A stretch of DNA of 64,000 bases from contig CAWJPW010000011.1 of the NCBI GenBank assembly GCA_963844845.1, forward strand, positions 248,001 through 312,000, read 5' to 3'. Shown in pieces: positions 32,651 through 41,478 of this stretch. Numbering within the stretch: the stretch's first letter is position 1; every line of letters starts with the position of its first letter. This DNA comes from CAWJPW01 sp963844845. GTDB taxonomy: Bacteria > Acidobacteriota > Thermoanaerobaculia > Thermoanaerobaculales > Sulfomarinibacteraceae. Both the position numbers and the translations under genes were made by a program. The notes beneath the pieces were generated by a model. It was given only the letters and a program-made list of their open reading frames with translations, searched no databases and had not been told where the DNA came from.

Positions 32651-35443
32651 ATGGAACCCATCGCGGCCTGTACCATCGCTTCGAACAACTATCTCGCGTT
32701 GGTCCGCGTCCTGGCACGCACCTATCGCGAGCACCATCCCGGGGCGCCCTTCTTCGCCTGCATCGTGGACGAGCCTGACCCCTCGATCGACTACGACAAC
32801 CTGCCCTTCCCGGTCATCTTCGCCCGCTCGCTGGAAATCCCCCGCTTCGCCAACGCCGCGTTCCGCTACAATCTCTTGGAGTTCAACACCGCGGTCAAAC
32901 CGTTCCTTTTGAGGCATCTCCGCGATGTCTTCCAGCTCGACCGCGTGTTCTACTTCGACCCCGACATCCTGGTGTGCAATCGCCTCACGGCCCTCGAGGA
33001 GGCCCTCCGCACGCACCAGGCGGTGCTCACGCCCCACATCACGTCGCCCCTCGACAACCAACGCTCGCCCACCGAGATCCGGATTCGCAGCTGCGGTGTC
33101 TACAACCTGGGCTTTCTCGGGCTCTCACTGGACGAGAGCACTCGCCCATTCCTCGACTGGTGGGCCGACCGGCTCCTCGATTACTGCTACTCGGACCTTC
33201 AAGCCGGTCTTTTCGTCGACCAGGCGTGGATGGAGTACGCCCCGGCCTTCCTCGACAGGGTGGGGGTGATCAGAGAACCAGAGTTCAACATCGCCTACTG
33301 GAACCTGCCGCACCGAGAGCTGACGCACACCGACTCGGGCTGGCTGGTCAACCAGCGACCGGTGGGCTTCGTTCACTTCAGCGGTGTGGACTTCGAGGAG
33401 GTCGAGTCCATAAGCCGCTACCAGGATCGCCTCACCATGGCCGATCGGCCGGAGCTGCGACCGCTCTTCGAGGGGTACCGCGAAGCGACCCTCGCCGAGG
33501 GCCATGGCGAGCTCGAGGACTTACCCTACGCCTTCGGCTTCTTCACCAACGGCGTCGCGGTGGGCTATGCCGCCCGCCGCGCCCTCCAGGAGATTGACCC
33601 CTACGGCGAACGCTGGCCCGATCCCTTCGATACCGAGGGCGAAGACACCTTCTTTTCCTGGTTGAAGGAGTCGGTGGCCTGCCCGGGCGGCACCCTGACG
33701 CGAGCAGCCGAGATCGTGTGGAAGCACCGCATCGACATCCAGTCGGTCTTCCCCGACTTCCACGACCGCGATCTCAGACGCTTCCAGGAGTGGCTCCTCA
33801 CCCGCCCGGAGGAGGAGCTGCTCGGGTTCGAGATTGTCTTCTTCGAAGGGGTCGCGCTGGACCTGGCTGCAGAGCCCCCGCAGAACGAGACCACCGGCTC
33901 GGCCGAGAGCTCACAACAACCACGCGGACCTGAGGCCGAGTCCTCCAAGCGCCTGGTGATCCCCGCGAGCTCGCAGTCCTGCCCCGGTGTCCACGTCTAC
34001 GGCTACGTACGCGCCGAGAGCGGAGTCGGAGAGCACACACGGCTTCTCGTGGAGTCCCTCCGGGCGGCCGGCATCAGCTACGCAGTGCACCCGTGGAGGG
34101 CCACGGAATCACGGCTGGACCATCCCTTCGACGACCTCGGTTCTCGCGACGCCACCGGTTACCCCGTCAACATAGTCGGAGTCAATGCCGACGTGTTCCC
34201 GGAATTCGTCCGGGTGTTCGGCCGGCCAGTGGTGGAGGACCGGTACACCGTGGCGCTGTGGGCGTGGGAGCTCGAGGAGTTCCCCGAGTGGATGGCCGAG
34301 AGCGCCGCGCTGGTCGACGAGATCTGGGCGAACAGCACATTCTCCGCGGCAGCAATCGCCCGCGCCGTCGACATTCCGGTCCACGCGTTCTCCCTCCCGG
34401 TGCGCCCCCCCGACAACACGGCGGATGGTGCTGCTGCGCGTGCCCGTTTCGGGCTGGACGGCCGCTTCACCTTCCTCTTCACGTTTGACTTCCAGAGTAT
34501 CTTCGAGCGCAAGAACCCCATCGCGGTCATCAGGGCGTTCCGCCGCGCATTTCGCCCGTCTGAACCGGCTGTGCTGGTCATCAAGAGCGTCAACGGCTAC
34601 CGCCACAGGGAGGCGTTCAGGGCACTCGCCGAGGCGATCGGGGACCACCCCCACATCATCCTTCACGACGCCTACCTCCCCGCCAACGAACAGGTCGACC
34701 TGATGCACGGATGCGATGCGTACGTATCCCTCCACCGGGCCGAGGGATTCGGGCTGACCCTGGCTGAGGCCATGGCGCTCGGCAAGCCGGTCATCGCCAC
34801 CGGCTACTCTGGCAACCGCGACTTCATGACCGCCGAGAACAGCTACCTGGTGCCCTTTTCCCTGACCCGCGTACCCGCCGGCTGCGCCCCCTACCCTGCC
34901 GGAGCGTGCTGGGCCGAGCCCGACGTGGACGCAGCCGCCGCCGCCATGCGAGAGGTCTTCGACAATCGCGAGCAGGCACGGGATCGCGGCCTACGAGGGC
35001 AACGGGAGGTGCTCGCTCACCACTCCGTCACCGCACGGTCTGCGTTTCTCAGCCACCGGCTGGAGGCGATTCACCAGGGGCTTGCCAACGGCCTGCTCGA
35101 CCCGCGCTCCAAGCTGCCGAAGCCACTGGCCGTGGACGCCCCCACCGCGGTAACCAATCCGGTGCGAGAGCCCGAGACAGAGCTCGCGACCCAAATGGAG
35201 GAGGTCTCCGCGCTGGTGACCCACGGACCCAACCCCACCCTGCCGGGCCGCCTCGGACCGCTCTCCAAGTTGATGCGCCGCCTCCTTCTCCGCATCATCC
35301 GCCACTACGACATCCACCAGCGCGAGGTAACGGGCTCCCTGGTCGCACTCGTCCAGCGCCTGGAGGAACGGTCCCGGGAGGACAGCGCAGCTGTTCACGC
35401 CGAACTCGAGACGCTGAGACGACGGCGCTCTGCAAACCGCTGA
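32651..35443 (+). CDS. Large multidomain glycosyltransferase (GT-A-like + GT4) with basic tail
   Basis: 930 residues from ATG 32651. The N-terminal domain (about 1-410) has a GT8-like nucleotide-sugar core: A-A-C-T-I-A-S-N-N-Y, and the metal site F-Y-F-D-P-D-I-L-V, with F-V-H-F-S-G-V later. A Glu/Ser/Pro linker leads to a GT-B domain (about 440-800) with G-V-G-E-H-T-R, L-W-A-W-E-L-E, I-F-E-R-K-N-P, and H-R-A-E-G-F-G-L-T-L-A-E-A-M-A-L-G-K-P. The last 100 residues are charged and helical (R-R-L-L-L-R-I-I-R-H-Y, then E-R-S-R-E-D), which may bind the membrane or partner proteins. Its size points to sequential addition of two sugars. Stop is 12 bases from the convergent GT4 gene. Confidence 0.87.
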   Translation: MEPIAACTIASNNYLALVRVLARTYREHHPGAPFFACIVDEPDPSIDYDNLPFPVIFARSLEIPRFANAAFRYNLLEFNTAVKPFLLRHLRDVFQLDRVFYFDPDILVCNRLTALEEALRTHQAVLTPHITSPLDNQRSPTEIRIRSCGVYNLGFLGLSLDESTRPFLDWWADRLLDYCYSDLQAGLFVDQAWMEYAPAFLDRVGVIREPEFNIAYWNLPHRELTHTDSGWLVNQRPVGFVHFSGVDFEEVESISRYQDRLTMADRPELRPLFEGYREATLAEGHGELEDLPYAFGFFTNGVAVGYAARRALQEIDPYGERWPDPFDTEGEDTFFSWLKESVACPGGTLTRAAEIVWKHRIDIQSVFPDFHDRDLRRFQEWLLTRPEEELLGFEIVFFEGVALDLAAEPPQNETTGSAESSQQPRGPEAESSKRLVIPASSQSCPGVHVYGYVRAESGVGEHTRLLVESLRAAGISYAVHPWRATESRLDHPFDDLGSRDATGYPVNIVGVNADVFPEFVRVFGRPVVEDRYTVALWAWELEEFPEWMAESAALVDEIWANSTFSAAAIARAVDIPVHAFSLPVRPPDNTADGAAARARFGLDGRFTFLFTFDFQSIFERKNPIAVIRAFRRAFRPSEPAVLVIKSVNGYRHREAFRALAEAIGDHPHIILHDAYLPANEQVDLMHGCDAYVSLHRAEGFGLTLAEAMALGKPVIATGYSGNRDFMTAENSYLVPFSLTRVPAGCAPYPAGACWAEPDVDAAAAAMREVFDNREQARDRGLRGQREVLAHHSVTARSAFLSHRLEAIHQGLANGLLDPRSKLPKPLAVDAPTAVTNPVREPETELATQMEEVSALVTHGPNPTLPGRLGPLSKLMRRLLLRIIRHYDIHQREVTGSLVALVQRLEERSREDSAAVHAELETLRRRRSANR

Positions 35444-35455
35444 GTCTCTCTCAGC

Positions 35456-36982
35456 TCAGTCGCCGTCGGGGGAGTCCCCATCGCTGCCTAGCTCGCTGCG
35501 CAGTGCCTCGCGAAGTGAAGTGATCTCCTTCTCGCGCTCGGCCAACGCCGCGTACACCGCTGCCAACTCGCGGTCGCGCGCAGCGAGAACGTACTTGACC
35601 GACTCCAGCTCCTGGTCGCGCGCAGCAACCGTCTCCGCGAGGAAGATCTTCGCCCGGGTCGCCTCGGCAAGGGTGAATACCGCCCGTCCCAGCCGCCGCT
35701 GCAGGGAGCGCTGCCACCGGATGGGGGTAGCGGGCCGCGGCATCGCCGCGAGCCGCTCATAAAGGGCGGTGTATACCGCGACCTCCTCGCGCTGCCGCCG
35801 GTCTGAAAGCACCGACGCCGCAGCCTGCCGGGCGAGATCGGTGGCCAGCCCGGGGATGTCCAGAAGCCGCCGCAGGCTCGCCGCCAGGTCCTCCGCATCG
35901 TTCGGGCGGCAGACCAACCCGGTGACCTCGTGCTCCACCAGCTCGCGCAGCCCACCCACGTCCGTGGCGACCACCGGGGTGCCCAGCACCATCGCCTCCC
36001 GAGGAACCGCCGGTAACGTGTCGTCAAGGGCAGCGGGATGGGCCACGACGGCGGCTGCAGCGAGGAGTGCCAGCACCTCATCGTAGGGGAGGTGGCCCAG
36101 CAGATGCACACGACCGGCCACGCCCAGGTCATGAGCTGTCTCCTCCAAGTGGCGCCGGTAGCCGGGGTCGGGAATCTCTCCGGCGATAGCCAGCCGGAGC
36201 TGCCGATCCTTTCCGTCCCGCCTGTCCGCATCAACGACGAGCCGCAGTGCGCGGATCAGTACATCGTACCCCTTGGCGGGCGTGCACACTCCCGCCCCGG
36301 CGATCACGACATCGTGAGGTCCGGCGGCGAGGCGGCGGGCGAGCCGCTCCCGGCCCGTGTTCGCCAGCAGCGAGATGCCGTGTACGTCGAAGAGGTCGGG
36401 GACGACCATCACGCCTGGCCCCAGAGGCGCCGCCGCCGCCCGCGACGGCACCACGACGAGGTCGGCGTAGGTTCGCATCATCGCGATCCACCACCGCATG
36501 GCGTGGCTGCGCACCGCGAGCGTCTCGCGGACGTGCCAGACGTGAGGGACGTTCCAGCATGCCGCGATCAGCGCTCCCAGCACCACGGTGCTCGTGTTCG
36601 AGTGGACGACGTCAGGCCTCACATCCTCCCGAATTCTGATGAGGCGCTCCACCACCGCCAGGTTGTTGGCCAACAGGTAGGAAAGTACGACGCGGCCGTG
36701 CTCCCCCTCGGGGGCACTCTCCTGCAGGTCCCGCATCGTGTACGGGTAGGTGTGGAAGGGCTCTTGAAGGAAGCGGACACGCCCGGGGTTCGACACATGG
36801 CGCCGGAGGCCGTCCGGGTCCCCGGGGCAGATCACGACCGGCGCCAGCTGATCCGAAACGCCGTTGAGCAACCCCGCGAGGCTGCGGTCCGAGCCCGCGA
36901 ACGTCCCCTCGAAATTACTGACGAAGAGAACGCTTCGCCCATTGCGAGGGGGCGGATCGTGGGGCGTCTGTGGCTCGTTCAT
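35456..36982 (-). CDS. GT4 glycosyltransferase with C-terminal coiled coil
   Basis: 508 residues from ATG 36982. GT-B fold: N-lobe F-V-S-N-F-E-G-T-F-A-G-S-D-R-S-L-A and V-V-H-S-N-T-S-T-V-V-L-G; C-lobe A-G-A-G-V-C-T-P-A-K-G-Y-D, L-L-G-H-L-P-Y-D-E-V, and A-V-P-R-E-A-M-V-L-G-T-P-V-V-A-T. After residue 440 comes a helical tail of near-repeats (A-R-D-Q-E-L-E-S-V, A-A-R-D-R-E-L-A-A-V, A-E-R-E-K-E-I-T-S-L), a heptad coiled coil of about 40 residues. Together with the coiled-coil proteins at 26.4-27.3 kb this suggests that the transferases are held in an assembly (inference). Divergent from the methyltransferase gene. Confidence 0.9.
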   Translation of the reverse strand: MNEPQTPHDPPPRNGRSVLFVSNFEGTFAGSDRSLAGLLNGVSDQLAPVVICPGDPDGLRRHVSNPGRVRFLQEPFHTYPYTMRDLQESAPEGEHGRVVLSYLLANNLAVVERLIRIREDVRPDVVHSNTSTVVLGALIAACWNVPHVWHVRETLAVRSHAMRWWIAMMRTYADLVVVPSRAAAAPLGPGVMVVPDLFDVHGISLLANTGRERLARRLAAGPHDVVIAGAGVCTPAKGYDVLIRALRLVVDADRRDGKDRQLRLAIAGEIPDPGYRRHLEETAHDLGVAGRVHLLGHLPYDEVLALLAAAAVVAHPAALDDTLPAVPREAMVLGTPVVATDVGGLRELVEHEVTGLVCRPNDAEDLAASLRRLLDIPGLATDLARQAAASVLSDRRQREEVAVYTALYERLAAMPRPATPIRWQRSLQRRLGRAVFTLAEATRAKIFLAETVAARDQELESVKYVLAARDRELAAVYAALAEREKEITSLREALRSELGSDGDSPDGD

Positions 36983-37080
36983 GTTACCGGTCCAATCCTA
37001 CCCCCTCTCGATCGGTGTGGAGTCGACGTCCGGCCGATGCGGACCAAAGACCCCGCTTGACGAGCGTCGGGGGGCCAGCC

Positions 37081-37860
37081 ATGATGGCCGGCGTGGGCTT
37101 CTGGTCGAACCTGAGGCAGCGAGTTCTCCGCTCACCCGAGCCCAGTGAGGAGATTGCGCGGGTCCGCGCCAGCTGGGAGCTGCTGGGCGACGAGGACCCC
37201 CTCTGGGCGATTCTCTCCGATCCCGCAAAACGTGGAGGGGGCTGGGACCTCGACGAGTTTCTCGCCACCGGGCAGGAGGAAGCACGGGACGTCATCTCGC
37301 GACTGGACGCCCTCGGCATTCCCACGCGACGCCAGCGGGCGATGGATTTCGGGTGCGGCGTGGGCCGCGTGAGCCGCGCGCTGGCCGAGCACTTCCTCCG
37401 CGTCGACGGCATCGACGTGTCACGCCCCATGATCGAACGTGCTCGCTTGATCCACGCGAATGAACCTCGCCTTCACCTTCACGTCCTCCAGCACCAGACC
37501 CTGCCTTTCGGCGACCGCAGCTTCGACCTCGTGTACTGCCGGCTCGTCCTCCAGCACATTCCCACGGGCCCGGCTCTGCTCTACATCCGCGACTTCATCC
37601 GAACGCTGCGCCCCGGTGGCGTCGCTCTCTTCCAGGCGCCGTCACAGGTGCGAGTGGAAGGTGAGGTCCTCCCCTCTCCCGTGACGTATGGGGAACGAAC
37701 CGCCTACATCGAGATGCACGCGCATCCCCGCGAGGAGGTGGAGGAAGCGGTCACAGCGGCCGGTGGCTCGATCATCGCCGTCACCGAGGACAACTGCGCG
37801 GGCGAAGCGTTCGAGAGCCTACTCTACGCCGCCACCGTCCTGCCCGGCAGCAACCGATGA
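37081..37860 (+). CDS. Class I SAM-dependent methyltransferase
   Basis: About 259 residues; tandem ATGs at 37081 and 37084, with a G-rich stretch about 8 bases upstream. SAM-binding motif I is M-D-F-G-C-G-V-G-R-V-S (about 93-103), motif II region V-D-G-I-D-V-S-R-P-M-I-E-R-A, and motif IV D-L-V-Y-C-R-L-V-L-Q-H-I. C-terminal strands L-R-P-G-G-V-A-L-F-Q-A-P complete the fold. It lies in the glycan locus between a GT4 and two sulfatase-fold lipoproteins, so O-methylation of a sugar (possibly a chain-terminating cap) is a reasonable guess, though small-molecule substrates cannot be excluded. Confidence 0.85.
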   Translation: MMAGVGFWSNLRQRVLRSPEPSEEIARVRASWELLGDEDPLWAILSDPAKRGGGWDLDEFLATGQEEARDVISRLDALGIPTRRQRAMDFGCGVGRVSRALAEHFLRVDGIDVSRPMIERARLIHANEPRLHLHVLQHQTLPFGDRSFDLVYCRLVLQHIPTGPALLYIRDFIRTLRPGGVALFQAPSQVRVEGEVLPSPVTYGERTAYIEMHAHPREEVEEAVTAAGGSIIAVTEDNCAGEAFESLLYAATVLPGSNR

Positions 37861-37882
37861 GCTCTGCCGAGGCTTCTGCCAG

Positions 37883-39220
37883 TCAGTTGACGTAGCCGAG
37901 CGTACGCAACTGCTCGAGCACCTTGGGGTCGTCCCCCGCAGAAACCTCGTCACTCGGGCTATCGTCCGCCTCCGCCGGATGCCGGTAGACCTTCTCCAGG
38001 TAGGCGCGCATTCGGTCGACGCGCTCGGGTTCACTCGCCGCGAGCGAGTAGTGCTCGCCTGGGTCGGTATCGAGGCGGAAGAGAAGCGGGCCACCGGGCT
38101 CTCCCGTGATGAGCTTGTAGGGGAGGTCGATCACGGTGCGGAGGCCCTTCGCCCTGCTTACAGCCCGGCGACCCGGGCTCTCCGCACCCCCGGCGAGCAG
38201 TGGCGCGAAGCTGCGGCCGCGGAACTGGGGTAACGACGCGCCCCTGGTCAGCTCGAGCACCGTGGGGGCGAAGTCGAGGAGCATCACCGGCTGGGCGATG
38301 CGGCGGCCGGACTGAGCATCCCCCGGCATGTGGGCGATCATCGGCACGTGTACGAGCTCCTGGTACACGGTATGACCGTGCCCGGCCGAGCCATGATCCC
38401 AGAGCTCCTCCCCGTGGTCGGAGATCACGAACAGGACGGTGTCGTTCCAGGCCCCGGTCTCACGCAGCGCGTCAAGCAACCGGCTCATCCAGTCGTCGGC
38501 GTAACGAATCGTGCCGTCGTAGAGATCGCCGATGTAACGCCGGTCCGCCTCGTCCAGAGTAGGCGGTTCCTTGAAGCCCGGGACCTTCTTGCCCTGAATC
38601 GCACGCACGATGCGCGCAGTCGCGGCGGGCTTGACCCAACCCGTGTAGCCGTGGTCGTACATTGCCATGAACTTCTCGGGAGGATCGAAGGGAACGTGGG
38701 TGTCGTAGGTATGCACGAAGAGAAAAAAGGGTTGTCGGCCACGGTGCGACGCGAGCCACTCGCGCGCCGCAGGCACTGACTGCTTGAGCCCTTCCTTGCA
38801 CTCCTCGAACGTCTCGAAACCGCGGTCGAACCCCCAGTGGGCAGACACGAATCCTCCGCCCACAAACGCCGCGGTCTGGTAGCCGCGTTCGTGCAACACC
38901 TCGGGCAGGTAGGGCAACCCCGCCTGGACCCGGTTGACGTCGTCCGACTGCAGGAGGATCGAGTGGGAGGGCAGAGTCCAGGTGGCCTGGGCAGCCGCGA
39001 AGTCAAACACGACCGAACGCCGGGCGAGATCGTCGAGATTCGGGCTCGTCCCTCTCTCGCATCCGTAGACGCCGAGGTGGTCGGCCCGCAGCGCATCGAG
39101 GGAGACGAGAACGATATTGGGCCGGTGCCGCTGACGAGCTTCGCCGGGACCACCTCCGGAGCAGGCACTGCACGCCACCGTCGCGGCGACCACGGCCGCC
39201 ATCTGCCAGGTGCACTTCAT
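37883..39220 (-). CDS. Sulfatase-fold lipoprotein with Thr nucleophile and LxxLGY tail
   Basis: A 445-residue exported protein. The signal ends in A-C-S-A-C, so the lipid-anchored Cys is near residue 17-20. Fold motifs: V-S-L-D-A-L-R-A-D-H (metal Asp42), F-V-H-T-Y-D-T-H-V-P-F, and I-S-D-H-G-E-E-L...G-H-G. The active-site element is T-L-P-S-H (T82), again with Thr where true sulfatases have Cys or Ser in C-x-P-S-R. The R-G-R-S and L-I-T-G-E-P-G segments are usual. C-terminus L-R-T-L-G-Y-V-N. The neighbour 10 bases upstream is a paralogue, so the pair may form an operon. Substrate unknown; an exported phosphate- or sulfate-bearing glycan is the contextual guess. Confidence 0.87.
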   Translation of the reverse strand: MKCTWQMAAVVAATVACSACSGGGPGEARQRHRPNIVLVSLDALRADHLGVYGCERGTSPNLDDLARRSVVFDFAAAQATWTLPSHSILLQSDDVNRVQAGLPYLPEVLHERGYQTAAFVGGGFVSAHWGFDRGFETFEECKEGLKQSVPAAREWLASHRGRQPFFLFVHTYDTHVPFDPPEKFMAMYDHGYTGWVKPAATARIVRAIQGKKVPGFKEPPTLDEADRRYIGDLYDGTIRYADDWMSRLLDALRETGAWNDTVLFVISDHGEELWDHGSAGHGHTVYQELVHVPMIAHMPGDAQSGRRIAQPVMLLDFAPTVLELTRGASLPQFRGRSFAPLLAGGAESPGRRAVSRAKGLRTVIDLPYKLITGEPGGPLLFRLDTDPGEHYSLAASEPERVDRMRAYLEKVYRHPAEADDSPSDEVSAGDDPKVLEQLRTLGYVN

Positions 39221-39229
39221 CGTGTTCCC

Positions 39230-40648
39230 CTACTGCAGGTACCCGAGCGACTTGAGGCGCTCGACCTCCGCGGGCGAGAGCTCGACCTCCGAGCTCGCCT
39301 CGGTACGGTTCTGCTCGAACCGCTGTCGAGCCGCACGATCCTGTGCCACGAGCGCCATGAGCCTCGCATCGAGGTCCTGCACCACTTCCGGATGCTCACC
39401 GTACACGTTCACCTGCTCGTGGGGATCGCGCTCGAGATCGAACAGGCGCTTCTCGTTCCTGAAGTAGGTCCACTTGGCCGTCTTGAGGACCGAGTACTGG
39501 GTGACCTCGTGGCGCACCGGGCGATTCTGGTTGATCTCCTGCACCAGGCTCACGCCCTGTACCTGGGGGTTGGGCTCGATCCGCGCCACCGCGAGGACGG
39601 TGGGCATGACGTCGATCATGGCCGCCAGATCCTCCACCCGCCTGCCACCCCACTTCGACCTCGGGAACTTGATCACCAACGGAATGTGGGAGATCTCCTC
39701 GTATCCCCCCTGATGATGCAGCAGCATCCCGTGGTCGCCGAACTCCTCACCGTGGTCGGCAGTTACGATGAAGAGGGTGGAGTCGAACAGGCCCTGATCT
39801 TTCAGGAAGGCCGCGAACCCCCTGAGCTGCTGGTCCGCATAGCTGATACAGCCGTCGTACAGGGATGAGAGGAAGTCGACCTCCGCGGGCGTGAAGACGT
39901 CCCCCAGCTCGATCTCACCCTTGGCGATCCGCGCGTTCACCGTTCCCAGCAGACGGGGACCGCACTCGCCGAAACGGCAGCCGTCGAAGCTGGCCGGCGG
40001 CGAGCTGACGAACCTCAGCTGACTCCCGTCGGGGCAGGAGTAGGGCAGCTTGGTCTTGGGGTTCGAGTGCACGTCGTAGGTGTGCAGGAACAAGAAGAAC
40101 GGCGCATTCTCGTGAGCCGTGATCCACGCCCGGGCCTTTGGCAGGGTCACGGCCAACCCGCCGCCGCTGTCGTCGTAGACGTCGAACCCCTGGAAGAAAC
40201 CGAACTTGCCGGCAGTCCACCCGCCATCCGTGAAGCCGGCGGTGGCGTACCCGCTCGCGCGCAGCTGCTCGGCCAGGGTGATCCGCTCGTCCTCCAGCGC
40301 TCGAGAGTTCTGCGGCGTCACGCCGTGGTTGAGCGGGTTCAGAGAGGTCAGCATGCTGAGGTGCGAGGGCAGCGTGCCGCCGCCGCTGTAGTAGAAGCGG
40401 TCGAAGACCACGGCGTCCTTGGCGAGCTCATCCAGCCAAGGTGACGTCGGACGGTCGTACCCGTACAGGTGGAGGCGGTCGGCGCGCAGGGCGTCGATGG
40501 AGATGATGACGACGTTGGCAGGCCGCACCGGCGTCCGGACCTTCCCACTCGTCCGCTCCCGGCAACCGCTCGACACCATGGCAAGGGGAAGCAACAGCGG
40601 TAGCACGATCAGGCGATTCGTAACGGCCCTGAAACCTCTGTTCTGCAC
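39230..40648 (-). CDS. Sulfatase-fold lipoprotein with Thr nucleophile and LxxLGY tail (paralogue)
   Basis: 472 residues from GTG 40648, which has GGAGGG at the right distance; a GTG at 40669 is in frame but lacks an RBS. The lipobox is M-V-S-S-G-C (Cys29). Motifs: I-S-I-D-A-L-R-A-D-R (metal Asp52), T-L-P-S-H with Thr92 in the nucleophile position, L-H-T-Y-D-V-H-S, and T-A-D-H-G-E-E-F-G-D-H-G. There are extra Cys in Y-S-C-P-D-G-S and G-C-R-F-G-E-C-G-P that may form disulfides. C-terminus L-K-S-L-G-Y-L-Q. It is first of the pair with the 445-residue paralogue and the likely promoter lies in 40649-40741. Confidence 0.86.
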   Translation of the reverse strand: MQNRGFRAVTNRLIVLPLLLPLAMVSSGCRERTSGKVRTPVRPANVVIISIDALRADRLHLYGYDRPTSPWLDELAKDAVVFDRFYYSGGGTLPSHLSMLTSLNPLNHGVTPQNSRALEDERITLAEQLRASGYATAGFTDGGWTAGKFGFFQGFDVYDDSGGGLAVTLPKARAWITAHENAPFFLFLHTYDVHSNPKTKLPYSCPDGSQLRFVSSPPASFDGCRFGECGPRLLGTVNARIAKGEIELGDVFTPAEVDFLSSLYDGCISYADQQLRGFAAFLKDQGLFDSTLFIVTADHGEEFGDHGMLLHHQGGYEEISHIPLVIKFPRSKWGGRRVEDLAAMIDVMPTVLAVARIEPNPQVQGVSLVQEINQNRPVRHEVTQYSVLKTAKWTYFRNEKRLFDLERDPHEQVNVYGEHPEVVQDLDARLMALVAQDRAARQRFEQNRTEASSEVELSPAEVERLKSLGYLQ

Positions 40649-40741
40649 CGACCCTCCATGTGAGGTCACATTGAAACGGCCGCCCGCCGCGACTACTCGC
40701 CGCGTGCGGGCGACCAGATTTCGCTCGTTTCGCGCTGGATT

Positions 40742-41389
40742 CTATCTGGTCGACACGTAGTTGTCGAAGTAGTAGCCACCGCTCGCGTTCGCCTGCACAT
40801 TCGCGGGAATGCCGAGGTACACCTTGTCGATGTTGGCGCCGAAGTCCTGCACGGCGGTGTACTCGTCGATGAGGCTCCCCTGCTTGTAGAGCCGCATGTA
40901 ACCGTCGTGCGCTCCGGCACTGCTCTCGGCCTTCCACTCAAGACGGATGTTGGACGTCTTGGCGGGGTTGATGTTGGCAGCAGTGAGCTTGGTGAACCCG
41001 TCGCTCCTGTGTGCCGGGCTCGCGTCCTGCACCAACACCACCAGCTTGAGCGCCGTGGCACCCTGGCGGACGAAGACCTTGATCTGGTTCTCGCCGGCCG
41101 CGTCGCCGCGTGCGAGGAGGATCATGTCGAGGTCCTTGACGGCGGCAAACGAAAGCCCGTTCGGCTTCATCTGGAACTCGATGTTCATCGTGGTCTCGTT
41201 CGTCGGGTGGTCACTCTCGACGTAGGCCGCGTTTGCCGAGCTCCCGTCGTGACTCACGGCGAGGCCGTAGGTCCCGGTCAGTGCTGCCCCCGTCGTGACG
41301 GACAGCGTGTTGCCGGCCGCCGCAGTTCCTGCGGTCAGCACCAGCATTCCGAAAATCAAACCCATTGCCAGCTTCGACTTCATGCTCAT
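40742..41389 (-). CDS. Secreted jelly-roll-like protein lacking its usual ESG-W lead-in
   Basis: 215 residues from ATG 41389 (GGAGGGAG 7 bases upstream). The signal peptide cleaves near T-A-A-A-G. The mature protein starts N-T-L-S-V-T-T-G-A-A-L-T-G-T-Y-G-L-A-V and continues as a beta-sandwich of LamG/concanavalin type, ending in G-G-Y-Y-F-D-N-Y-V. As I recall them, secreted proteins of this family in related bacteria carry a D-G-F-E-S-G...W segment immediately before the L-S-V-T strand. That segment is missing here but is found at the C-terminus of the anti-sigma factor encoded just upstream. It is third in the run sigma - anti-sigma - this gene. A 7-bp hairpin (41425-41431 / 41440-41446) lies in the gap before it and could attenuate transcription. 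Function unknown. Confidence 0.75.
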   Translation of the reverse strand: MSMKSKLAMGLIFGMLVLTAGTAAAGNTLSVTTGAALTGTYGLAVSHDGSSANAAYVESDHPTNETTMNIEFQMKPNGLSFAAVKDLDMILLARGDAAGENQIKVFVRQGATALKLVVLVQDASPAHRSDGFTKLTAANINPAKTSNIRLEWKAESSAGAHDGYMRLYKQGSLIDEYTAVQDFGANIDKVYLGIPANVQANASGGYYFDNYVSTR

Positions 41390-41478
41390 GGAGTATCTCC
41401 CTCCTCCTCTGCTCAATTTTGTCCGGCCGGCGCACGAGAGCCGGCCGAGTGTAAGAATGATCACCGCGGGTCCAAACG

